Source of the DNA: an uncultured Bacillota bacterium
GTDB lineage: Bacteria; Bacillota; Clostridia; Oscillospirales; Oscillospiraceae
Assembly (NCBI GenBank): GCA_947073765.1
Contig: CAMTMZ010000020.1
Span: forward strand, 1-44,936
DNA: 44,936 nucleotides
Direction of reading: 5' to 3'
Below, one piece after another: positions 8,513 through 15,433 of this stretch. Position 1 is the first letter of the stretch. Each line of letters starts with the position of its first letter. Made by a program: the position numbers and the translations under genes. The notes below the pieces were generated by a model. The model ran no database searches and was not told the DNA's origin. It worked only from the letters and a program-made list of their open reading frames with translations.

Positions 8513-9126
8513 AAAAAGATACGGCGATTTTAGTGATAGACGACGATGAGCAGATTTGCTTTGCCCTTGGGGAGCTGTTTAAATTTCAGGGTTGGAGGGC
8601 CTATTCCGCCTGTGATGTGGAGAGCGGCCTGGCCACGTTTAAAACGTGCCGGCTGGACATGGTGCTGATCGACTACCATCTGCCCAGGATCAACGGGGTG
8701 GAGGGGGTGAGACGGCTGCGCAGGCTGTCTCAGGATGTGCCGATTCTGGTGTTTACCATTGACGAGAGCCAGGAGGTCGCCGATACGTTTCTGGAGGCCG
8801 GAGCCACTGACTTTGCCCTGAAACCAATCAAAGCCCCGGATATTATCAGCCGAATCAAGCTCCATCTCAGACTGCTGCAGCAGGGAGAGCGGGAGCGGGA
8901 GCCGGCCCTGGCAAAGGGACTGGCTCCAGGGACGCTGAAGCTGATTGACGGCTTTTTGGAGCGGCAGGAGGACTATCTCACCGCCAACGACATTGCGGAG
9001 GGTACCGGCTTGGCCTACCAGACGGTATACCGCTATCTCCAGCACATGACGGCAGAAAAGCGGGTGGAGATGGTGAGCATTTATGGAAAGGTAGGCAGGC
9101 CTAAGCAGGTCTACCGGAAAATATAG
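8509..9126 (+). CDS. CitB/DcuR-type response regulator
   Basis: The 205-residue protein has a receiver domain with the acidic pocket in VIDDDEQ, phosphoacceptor Asp55 (LIDYHLP), a Thr in VFTID and Lys in LKPIKA. The C-terminal domain (LTANDIAEGTGLAYQTVYRYL, then YGKVGRPKQVYR) matches the helix-turn-helix type of the CitB/DcuR/MalR regulators, whose GRP signature it keeps. Those usually control dicarboxylate uptake and metabolism, which suits a glutamate-related operon. It overlaps the kinase gene by four bases and is the last gene before the terminator at 9138. Candidate targets are the repeated elements in front of the gamma-glutamyltransferase genes. Confidence 0.9.
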   Translation: MKKDTAILVIDDDEQICFALGELFKFQGWRAYSACDVESGLATFKTCRLDMVLIDYHLPRINGVEGVRRLRRLSQDVPILVFTIDESQEVADTFLEAGATDFALKPIKAPDIISRIKLHLRLLQQGEREREPALAKGLAPGTLKLIDGFLERQEDYLTANDIAEGTGLAYQTVYRYLQHMTAEKRVEMVSIYGKVGRPKQVYRKI

Positions 9127-9137
9127 AGGAGGACGTC

Positions 9138-9172
9138 AGGCGGCGCGGTTCTATCTGCGCCGCCTCTTTAAT
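9138..9172 (+). terminator. Terminator after the response regulator gene
   Basis: AGGCGGCGC pairs with GCGCCGCCT around a 10-base loop and is followed by the weak U-tract CTTTAATT. It ends the pgsB-pgsC-pgsW-kinase-regulator transcript. Confidence 0.7.
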
Positions 9173-9250
9173 TGTGCGAAAAGAGGGGAGGCGGAAATTT
9201 ATGTCAAACTACAGCCGCGGGAACTGGAACATTTTTTTGGAATTATGTAG

Positions 9251-9324
9251 AAAAGTGTGAGAAGAATGAAAAAAACTGCAATCGTGTTAAAATTAAAGGA
9301 TGGGGTAAGTCAAAAAGTGTGAGA
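9251..9324 (+). repeat. Two copies of a 12-bp direct repeat, 62 bp apart
   Basis: AAAAGTGTGAGA occurs at 9251-9262 and again at 9313-9324. The 62-bp spacing is close to six helical turns, so both copies would face the same side of the DNA. Their place upstream of the ggt promoter suggests activator sites, most simply for the response regulator encoded just before. Confidence 0.55.
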
Positions 9325-9333
9325 TATGACAAT

Positions 9334-9346
9334 ATAAATATGAGAA
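9334..9346 (-). promoter_or_regulatory. Second copy of the word shared with the pgsB upstream region
   Basis: Read on the minus strand this is TTCTCATATTTAT, identical to 3551-3563. It ends five bases before the -35 box of the ggt promoter, a typical activator position. Confidence 0.4.
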
Positions 9347-9350
9347 GAAA

Positions 9351-9379
9351 TAGACAGGACGATGTGCATCGAATATAAT
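9351..9379 (+). promoter_or_regulatory. Promoter of the gamma-glutamyltransferase operon
   Basis: TAGACA (9351-9356) and a perfect TATAAT (9374-9379) are separated by 17 bases. The spacer contains the perfect palindrome CGATGTGCATCG (9360-9371), a possible operator overlapping the polymerase site. The predicted leader runs about 110 bases to the ATG at 9498. Confidence 0.8.
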
Positions 9380-9440
9380 TTTTATATTCTAAGGCCAGAG
9401 AGGTCCGGTGAGTTCCCCATAGGGTGGTACAGGTGCAGTT

Positions 9441-9458
9441 CCGGCGCGGGAGCGCCGG
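9441..9458 (+). other. GC-rich hairpin in the ggt leader
   Basis: CCGGCGC pairs with GCGCCGG around GGGA, followed by only three T. It sits 40 bases before the start codon and could be a stability element or a weak attenuator. I do not recognise a riboswitch in the leader. Confidence 0.5.
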
Positions 9459-9497
9459 TTTGCAAATATATCATGTGTGAAAAAAGGAGGAAACACA

Positions 9498-11324
9498 ATG
9501 AAGATCAGAAAGAGTCTTGCATTGGTCCTGGCGCTGGGAATTACTGTCTCCCTGGCAGCTTGTTCCCCCGCCGCGCCGCCTGCGCAGAGCACCCCGCCCG
9601 CGCAGAGCACCCCAGCCGCTCCGCCTGACCAATCAGAGGGCCCTGAGCTGACCCCCGCTTACTCGGTGGAGGGCTTTGAGACGGTAGACGCCGACGGCAA
9701 CCGGATTACCACCGGCCGTGACGCCACTGCCAAGCGGGCTATGGCCACCGCCTCCAAGTATGAGGTATCCCAGGTGGGCGCCGAAATTATGGAAAAGGGC
9801 GGCAACGCCGTAGACGCGGCCGTGGCTATGGGCTTTGCCATCGGCGTGTGTGAGCCCTTCACATCCGGTTTGGGCGGCGGCGGCCTGGCCACCATCCATA
9901 CCGCGGACGGGCAGGATATTTTTGTGGACTTCCGTGAGATTGCTCCCTCCGCGGCAACCCTGGACCTGTACCTGGACGCCGAGGGCAAGAGCAATGGCAA
10001 TACTGTTACCGGCGGCCTGGCCTCCGGCGTGCCCGGCGATGTGGCCGGCCTGCTCTACCTGCTGGAGAACTATGGGACCATGAGCCGTGAAGAGGTGATG
10101 GAGCCCGCCATCCGCATTGCGACCGAGGGCTTCACTGTCTCCCAGTACTGCGCTAACGCTATCTCCGACGCATATGAGAAAGCGGTGCAGTTCCCTGAGA
10201 TGCAGGAGGTCTACTGGAACGATCTGGGCCTGCCCTATGAGGTGGGTGACGTGATCACCAATCCGGACCTGGCCAAGGCGCTGAAGAAAATTGCCGCTGA
10301 GGGCAAGGACGGATTCTACAAGGGTGAGATTGCCCAGGCCCTGGTGGACACTGTAAACAAGTATGGCGGTGTGATGACCATGGAGGACCTGGCCGCCTAT
10401 GAGGTCCAGGTGCATACCCCCGTTACCAGCACCTATCGCGGCTACAAGATCATCTCCTCTCCCCCGCCCTCTTCCGGCGGCACCCATCTGATTGAGATTT
10501 TGAACATTTTGGAGAATTACGATGTGGGCGCCCTGAAGGTGAACTCCCCTGAGTATATCCACCTCTTTGCGGAGGCGTTTAAGCTGTCTTATGCCGACCG
10601 CGCCCAGTATATGGCCGACACCAACTTCGCGCCAGACGTGCCCCTGAACGGCCTGACCAGCAAGGAGTATGCCAAGCTGCGCTCCGACCTGATCGACCTG
10701 GATAAGGCCCAGGAGTTTGCGTTTGGCGACCCCACGCTTTTTGAGCACACTGACACCACCCACTTCTCCGTGGCCGATGTGGACGGCAACTGTGTCGCCA
10801 TTACCAAGACCATCAACTACTATTTTGGCTCCGGTGTGATGGTCGGCGGCTGGGGCTTTATGATGAACAACGAGATGGACGACTTCTCCACCAACCCTGA
10901 ATCGGTGAATAAGATTGAGCCGGGGAAGAAGCCGCTCTCCTCCATGTCCCCCACTGTGGTCCTGAAAGAGGACGGCACGCCCTTCATGGTGCTGGGAACC
11001 CCCGGCGGCGCCCGTATCTTTGCCTCTGTGGCCCAGATTATCAGCCGGGTCATCGACCATGACATGCCTCTGCACGATGCCCTCTCCGTGCCCAAGATCT
11101 GGAACAACGGCGGCGCCAACAACCTTCAATATGAGAATCCGCTGAAGGGCTATGAGCAGTACGCTGTTACCGACGATACCCTGAGCAAGCTTACCGAGAT
11201 GGAGCACGGTGAGATTACCACCGCCGCCTCCGGCGCCGTGCAGGCGATTCAGTTCATGGAGGACGGAACTCTGTATGGCACCGCCGATCCCCGCCAGGAC
11301 GGCAAGGCTGTTGGCTGCGACTGA
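9498..11324 (+). CDS. Gamma-glutamyltransferase lipoprotein (CapD/GGT family), first copy
   Basis: GGT-family enzymes cleave gamma-glutamyl amide bonds and pass the glutamyl group to water, peptides or, in CapD, the cell wall. The 608-residue precursor has a lipoprotein signal ending SLAAC (Cys22), a Pro/Ser/Gln linker containing a doubled PAQSTP unit, and a full GGT domain. The domain shows GGNAVDAAVAMGFAIGVCEP, TSGLGGGGL, the nucleophile Thr420 in DTTHFSVADVDGN (the new N-terminus after self-cleavage), MNNEMDDFS and KPLSSMSPTVVL. Its length suits large plus small subunits. SD AAGGAGG and ATG at 9498 are clear. As first gene behind a strong promoter next to pgsBC, its likely substrate is poly-gamma-glutamate on the outer face of the membrane; glutathione or gamma-glutamyl peptides are the alternative. 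Confidence 0.9.
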   Translation: MKIRKSLALVLALGITVSLAACSPAAPPAQSTPPAQSTPAAPPDQSEGPELTPAYSVEGFETVDADGNRITTGRDATAKRAMATASKYEVSQVGAEIMEKGGNAVDAAVAMGFAIGVCEPFTSGLGGGGLATIHTADGQDIFVDFREIAPSAATLDLYLDAEGKSNGNTVTGGLASGVPGDVAGLLYLLENYGTMSREEVMEPAIRIATEGFTVSQYCANAISDAYEKAVQFPEMQEVYWNDLGLPYEVGDVITNPDLAKALKKIAAEGKDGFYKGEIAQALVDTVNKYGGVMTMEDLAAYEVQVHTPVTSTYRGYKIISSPPPSSGGTHLIEILNILENYDVGALKVNSPEYIHLFAEAFKLSYADRAQYMADTNFAPDVPLNGLTSKEYAKLRSDLIDLDKAQEFAFGDPTLFEHTDTTHFSVADVDGNCVAITKTINYYFGSGVMVGGWGFMMNNEMDDFSTNPESVNKIEPGKKPLSSMSPTVVLKEDGTPFMVLGTPGGARIFASVAQIISRVIDHDMPLHDALSVPKIWNNGGANNLQYENPLKGYEQYAVTDDTLSKLTEMEHGEITTAASGAVQAIQFMEDGTLYGTADPRQDGKAVGCD

Positions 11325-11347
11325 GTCTGCCAACAGGGCTAATATCC

Positions 11348-11389
11348 TGTTCTGGAGGCCGCCGGCCCGGCGCTGGGGGCCCCGGAACA
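11348..11389 (+). other. Intercistronic hairpin between the two ggt genes
   Basis: TGTTCTGG pairs with CCGGAACA (one G-T pair) enclosing a very GC-rich interior that can fold further. No U-run follows, so it looks like an mRNA processing or stability element rather than a terminator. Confidence 0.45.
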
Positions 11390-11415
11390 TGAAAAGCTGA
11401 AAGGAAATGGAAACC

Positions 11416-13224
11416 ATGAGTATGAAAAAGATGCTTGCGCTGCTCCTGGCAGGAGCCATGACCATTTCTCTGGCCGCCTGCGGCAGCAAAACCCCCGACC
11501 CGCCTGAGGTGACGCCCAAAGCCCCTGTGGCTTCCGCCTCTACGCCTGATGAGACGCCTAAGGATGACGGCGTATGGCGTCCCTTTAATGAAAAAGGTGA
11601 GACCATCCGCACCGATCGGGACGCTACCGGTGAAAACGGCATGGTAGCTACCTCCAACGTGTACGCCACCATGGCGGGGCAGAAGGTTCTGCAGGAGGGC
11701 GGAAACGCTGTGGACGCCGCCATTGCGGTATGCTACGCCCTGGGCGTAGCCGAGCCGTTTACATCCGGCCTGGGCGGCGGCGGATTTATGGTGATCCACA
11801 CCGCTGACGGCGAGAACAGTTTTATCGACTACCGTGAGGTGGCCTCCTCCGGGCAGACCGCCGAGAGCTGGCTGGATGCCTCCGGCAATCTGATTGAGAA
11901 CGCAAACAGCGTGGGAGGTCTGGCCGTAGGTGTGCCCGGCGAGGTGGCCGGGCTGGAGCTGGCCCTGGCTGAATATGGCTCCGGCAAGCTGACCCGCCAG
12001 CAGATTATGCAGCCCGCCATCGATCTGGCCAACAACGGCTATGTGGTCAGCCCCACGATGTATGGCGCCATTGCCGATGAGTATGAGCGCATGATCGGCG
12101 AGTACAGTGAGCTGGGCGCATATTACCTGAAGGATGGCCTGCCCTACGAGGTGGGGGATACCGTTACCAATCCGGACCTGGCCAAGACCCTTCAGCTGAT
12201 TGCTGACAACGGAGCCGACGCCTTCTATCAGGGGCCTGTGGCGGAGGCCATCGCGGCTGCCGTTCAGAAGCATGGCGGTGTGATGACCGTGGAGGATCTG
12301 GCCAGCTACAAGCCGGAGGAGCGGGTGCCCGTCACCGGAACCTACCGCGGCTATCAGATCATCTCCGCACCCCCCGCCTCCTCCGGCGGCACTCATATCG
12401 TGGAGGCCCTGAATGTGCTGGAGAACTATGACATTGGCTCTATGACAGTCAACTCCGCTGAATACATTCATCTTTTCTCTGAGACGTTTAAGGCCTGCTT
12501 TGCTGACCGTGCCGCCTACATGGCTGACACCGCCTTTGCGGAGGTGCCCCTGGAGGGGCTGACCAGCAAGGACTACGCCAAGACGATTTACGAGCGGATT
12601 AACGACCAGGCACAGACCTGGAACGCCGGCGATCCCTTCGCCTATGGCCATGACTCCACCACCTCCTTCTCCATTGCTGACAAGGAGGGCAACGTGGTCA
12701 CCGTCACCCAGACCATCGAGTGCTTCTGGGGCAGCAAGATTGCCGTGGAGGGCTATGGCTTTATCATGAATGATGAGATGCATGACTTCTCCACCAGTCT
12801 GGACTCCGTCAATAAGCTGGAGCCCGGCAAGCGCCCCCTGTCCTCTATGAGCCCCACCGTGGTTCTGCGTGAGGACGGCAGTTCCTTCATGTCTGTGGGC
12901 TCTCCCGGCGGCGTGCGCATCTGGCCCACCGTCACCCAGGTGATCTCCCATGTGATTGACCACGGCATGGACATTCAGGAGGCCATTGACACCGCCCGCA
13001 TCTTTGATAACGGAACCGATACTGGCATTAACTATGAGTCTGACGGCGTAACCCCCATTACCCCCGAGGTGGCTGCCGAGCTGGAGGCCATGGGCCACAC
13101 TGTGACCGATAAGGGCGCGTGGCAATTGTTCTTTGGCGGCGTTCAGGGCATCGTCTATCAGGAGGACGGCACGCTCCGCGGCGGCGCCGACCCCCGCCGG
13201 GACGGCAAGGCCCTGGGCTTCTAA
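11416..13224 (+). CDS. Gamma-glutamyltransferase lipoprotein, second copy
   Basis: The 602-residue paralogue of the preceding enzyme starts with the signal peptide MSMKKMLALLLAGAMTISLAAC (lipid Cys22). It keeps the GGT core: GGNAVDAAIAVCYALGVAEP, TSGLGGGGF, RPLSSMSPTVVL and MNDEMHDFS. The processing site reads DSTTSFS, so the nucleophile would be Thr415 with Thr416 after it. The His that normally follows (TTH, present in the first copy) is replaced by Ser417. The enzyme may therefore process or choose acceptors differently, or be a less active partner. ATG at 11416 is preferred over 11407 because the GGA motif at 11403 is then about 10 bases upstream. It is separated from the first copy by a hairpin-containing gap of 91 bases. 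Confidence 0.88.
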   Translation: MSMKKMLALLLAGAMTISLAACGSKTPDPPEVTPKAPVASASTPDETPKDDGVWRPFNEKGETIRTDRDATGENGMVATSNVYATMAGQKVLQEGGNAVDAAIAVCYALGVAEPFTSGLGGGGFMVIHTADGENSFIDYREVASSGQTAESWLDASGNLIENANSVGGLAVGVPGEVAGLELALAEYGSGKLTRQQIMQPAIDLANNGYVVSPTMYGAIADEYERMIGEYSELGAYYLKDGLPYEVGDTVTNPDLAKTLQLIADNGADAFYQGPVAEAIAAAVQKHGGVMTVEDLASYKPEERVPVTGTYRGYQIISAPPASSGGTHIVEALNVLENYDIGSMTVNSAEYIHLFSETFKACFADRAAYMADTAFAEVPLEGLTSKDYAKTIYERINDQAQTWNAGDPFAYGHDSTTSFSIADKEGNVVTVTQTIECFWGSKIAVEGYGFIMNDEMHDFSTSLDSVNKLEPGKRPLSSMSPTVVLREDGSSFMSVGSPGGVRIWPTVTQVISHVIDHGMDIQEAIDTARIFDNGTDTGINYESDGVTPITPEVAAELEAMGHTVTDKGAWQLFFGGVQGIVYQEDGTLRGGADPRRDGKALGF

Positions 13225-13271
13225 CGTTAAATCCGATTGAAAAGCAATTGTTTTGAAAGGAGAATATCAAA

Positions 13272-13910
13272 ATGATTAAGAAAATTTCTGCTCTGCTCCT
13301 GGCAGGCGCGCTGGCCTTTTCTCTGACCGCCTGCGGGAAGGAAGATTCCGTGACGCCTCCCGGCGGAAACGCTCCCGCCGCTTCCAGCGGTGCCGCCTCC
13401 TCTGGCTCCGGTGAGCTCACCGGCCTGACCGAGGCCTTCGCTGAGGGGCCCGTTCTGCTGACCACCGGCGGCCAGAGCGCTGACTACCAGATGGTGGGCA
13501 CCTTGATGAAAAACCTGGGTATGGAGTATGAGCTGAACAATGTGGCGACCTCCGCTGACCTCGGGGACGCCAAGACCCTGGTGGTTGTGGTGGGCGGCTC
13601 CTCCAAGGGCCTGGGCGCCGCCGGCATTGACGCTGACGGTGAGCTGGCCCGGGTGGATGAGCTGATAAAAGGCGCTGAGGACGCCGGGCTGTCCATCATC
13701 GTTATGCACACCGGCGGCAGTGCCCGCCGCGGTGACTTGTCCGACAAGTTTATTGCCCCTATCTTTGAGAAGGCGGACTATGCCATTGTGGTAAAGTCCG
13801 GCGACGAGGACGGCCTGATGGCCGGTATCTGCACCAATGCCGGGATCCCCGCGGACATGATCGACGCCATCAGTGATGTGGCGACTGTCCTGCCCAAGGC
13901 CTTTAAGTGA
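13272..13910 (+). CDS. Small lipoprotein, DUF6305-like
   Basis: The 212-residue protein has a lipoprotein signal (LLLAGALAFSLTAC, Cys21), a Gly/Ala/Ser-rich linker and a compact alpha/beta domain. Motifs include VLLTTGGQSADYQMVGTLM, LVVVVGGSSKGLGAAG, IIVMHTGGSARRGDLSDKF and YAIVVKSGDEDG. I recall this as the uncharacterised family DUF6305, found beside PGA-type genes, but cannot verify the number. The beta-strand/Gly pattern suggests a nucleotide- or ligand-binding Rossmann-like fold without catalytic residues I can name. It lies between the GGT genes and a permease, so an extracytoplasmic binding partner of the permease is one possibility. SD AAAGGAG lies 9 bases before the ATG. Confidence 0.75.
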   Translation: MIKKISALLLAGALAFSLTACGKEDSVTPPGGNAPAASSGAASSGSGELTGLTEAFAEGPVLLTTGGQSADYQMVGTLMKNLGMEYELNNVATSADLGDAKTLVVVVGGSSKGLGAAGIDADGELARVDELIKGAEDAGLSIIVMHTGGSARRGDLSDKFIAPIFEKADYAIVVKSGDEDGLMAGICTNAGIPADMIDAISDVATVLPKAFK

Positions 13911-13925
13911 GCCTGAGATAACGCA

Positions 13926-13951
13926 GCGGGACCGGCCCTGGTCGGTCCCGC
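13926..13951 (+). other. Intercistronic hairpin before the permease gene
   Basis: GCGGGACC pairs perfectly with GGTCCCGC with a short inner GCC/GGT-type extension. No U-run follows. It probably stabilises or processes the operon mRNA and may lower expression of the distal genes. Confidence 0.5.
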
Positions 13952-13978
13952 CACCACAATAACCATGGAGGTATCCTG

Positions 13979-15253
13979 ATGAGTATTGAATTGATTACCT
14001 TCCTCGTAATGGTCGCTGTATTTTTGCTGGGCTGCTTCCTGTGCAAACTGCCGGTCAGCCTTTCCATGGTGCTCTCCGCCGTGGCCGGCGCCCTGGTTGC
14101 CGGGCGGGGGATCCCTCTGCGGCACCTGGTTGAGGGAATGTTCTCCTATGTAGACACCATTATGGTCATCGCCACTGCCATGATTTTTATGAAGGTTATT
14201 CAGGAGTCTGGGGCGCTGGATGCCGTTTCCTGTGTGATCATCGAAAAGTTCCATAAGCTGCCTGCGCTGATGCTGTGTCTGATTATGATCATTGTCATGT
14301 TCCCCGGCATGATTACCGGGTCCTCCACCGCGTCGGTGCTGTCCGCGGGCTCTATTATGGCCCCGGTGCTGATGCTGATGGGCGTCCCCATGCTGGAGAC
14401 CGCCTGCATCCTGGCTATGGGCGGAATTCTGGGTATGATTGCCCCGCCCACAAACCTGCCCGCGATGGTAATTGGCGCCGGAATCGACATCCCCTACAGT
14501 GGCTTTGAGCTGCCGCTGGCCCTGCTGACCTTCCCGCTGGCGTTTGTATTCGTGCTGATGTTCGGCTACAAGTATGTGAAAAAAATGGACTATGCCGCCG
14601 TTCAGGCCAAGCTGAATAATGAGCCCAGAAAGAAGTTTGGGTTCCGGGTGTACATCCCTCTGATCCTGGCAATTGTGCTGATGGTGCTGAACAAGCTGGT
14701 TCCCGCCTTCTCTCTGGGTATGCCGCTGATTTTCCTGATTGCCGCCGCTGTGGGCTGTTTCACCGGCTATAAGTTCAACGTGCTGAAGATGGCCAAGGAG
14801 TCAGTCAACAGTGTGCTGCCCGTAATGGGGATTCTGATGGGCGTGGGCATGTTTATTCAGATTATGACGCTTACCGGCGTGCGGGGACTGATTGTGACCG
14901 CCTGCCTCAGCCTGCCCGAGCTTGGCCGCTATGTTGCCATGTCCGTATCCATGCCTCTGTTCGGGGCGGTGTCCTCCTTCGGTTCCGCCAGCGTGCTGGG
15001 CGTACCCTTCCTGCTGTCGTTCCTGGCAAAGAAGGAGATTATTGTGGCCGCCGCGCTGTCCCTTATCGCCTCTCTGGGCGACATGATGCCCCCCACAGCG
15101 CTGGCCGGTATTTTCGCCGCGCAGGTGGTGGGTATGGAAAAGTATACCCCCGTGCTGAAAAAGTGCCTGCTGCCCTGTCTGATGGTGATTATCTGGGGTG
15201 TGCTCTTTATTGTGTTTGCCAATGAGCTGGCACCCTATATTCTGTTTACTTAA
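13979..15253 (+). CDS. DctM-type (TRAP large subunit/IT superfamily) permease
   Basis: The 424-residue protein consists of about 12 membrane spans with DctM-type features: two similar halves, MFPGMITGSSTASVLSAGSIMAPVLMLMGVP, GGILGMIAPPTNLPAMVIG, and in the second half FGSASVLGVPFLLSF and LGDMMPPTALAGIFAAQ. TRAP large subunits move acids such as dicarboxylates and glutamate with sodium. No conventional DctP binding protein or four-span DctQ partner is next to it. Instead there is the DUF6305-like lipoprotein upstream and a 48-residue membrane protein downstream, which may replace them. In this operon glutamate or oligo-gamma-glutamate is the likely cargo, by inference. SD GGAGG precedes the ATG. 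Confidence 0.85.
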   Translation: MSIELITFLVMVAVFLLGCFLCKLPVSLSMVLSAVAGALVAGRGIPLRHLVEGMFSYVDTIMVIATAMIFMKVIQESGALDAVSCVIIEKFHKLPALMLCLIMIIVMFPGMITGSSTASVLSAGSIMAPVLMLMGVPMLETACILAMGGILGMIAPPTNLPAMVIGAGIDIPYSGFELPLALLTFPLAFVFVLMFGYKYVKKMDYAAVQAKLNNEPRKKFGFRVYIPLILAIVLMVLNKLVPAFSLGMPLIFLIAAAVGCFTGYKFNVLKMAKESVNSVLPVMGILMGVGMFIQIMTLTGVRGLIVTACLSLPELGRYVAMSVSMPLFGAVSSFGSASVLGVPFLLSFLAKKEIIVAAALSLIASLGDMMPPTALAGIFAAQVVGMEKYTPVLKKCLLPCLMVIIWGVLFIVFANELAPYILFT

Positions 15254-15274
15254 TTTGGAAGGAGCGATTGAAGT

Positions 15275-15421
15275 ATGATTACATTAATTTACCGTCTGAT
15301 TCTCGCTCTGATCATTGGCCTGGTGGGCTGGAACCTGTTTACTGAAAAGAAGCTGACAATGCAGCTCAACTGCGCGATGGTTATGATTCCATTGGTCCTT
15401 CGCGTTCTGATGGTGAAATAA
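15275..15421 (+). CDS. Small membrane protein, 48 residues
   Basis: An ATG at 15275 behind GGAAGGAGCG opens a 48-codon frame ending at TAA 15419-15421. It fits tightly between the permease (21 bases before) and the second M14-type gene (12 bases after). The peptide has two hydrophobic stretches, LIYRLILALIIGLVGWNLF and CAMVMIPLVLRVLMV, joined by the charged turn TEKKLTMQL, so it probably crosses the membrane twice. It could be a miniature auxiliary subunit of the permease. Its size also resembles CapE/PgsE (about 47-55 residues) of the classical PGA operons, though I see no sequence similarity I can defend. Confidence 0.75.
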   Translation: MITLIYRLILALIIGLVGWNLFTEKKLTMQLNCAMVMIPLVLRVLMVK

Positions 15422-15433
15422 GGAGGGGTGGAC

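Larger units (their letters stand above)
9127..9497. other. Regulatory gap between the two PGA operons
   Basis: These 371 bases contain no gene but several signals listed separately: a terminator at 9138-9172, a 12-bp direct repeat at 9251 and 9313, the 13-base word shared with pgsB at 9334-9346, a promoter at 9351-9379 with a palindrome in its spacer, and a leader of about 110 bases with a GC hairpin at 9441-9458. The region is clearly more AT-rich than the flanking genes. Confidence 0.7.

Noticed and set aside
9386-9497. Riboswitch in the ggt leader
   Set aside because: Only one small GC hairpin with three T is present; no conserved core of a riboswitch class I know could be found.
9633-13125. 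Long open frames on the minus strand opposite the two ggt genes (about 700 and 620 codons)
   Set aside because: They mirror the GC-rich codon pattern of the real genes, have no ribosome binding sites and read as low-complexity Gly/His/Val text. The plus-strand frames carry complete GGT motifs.
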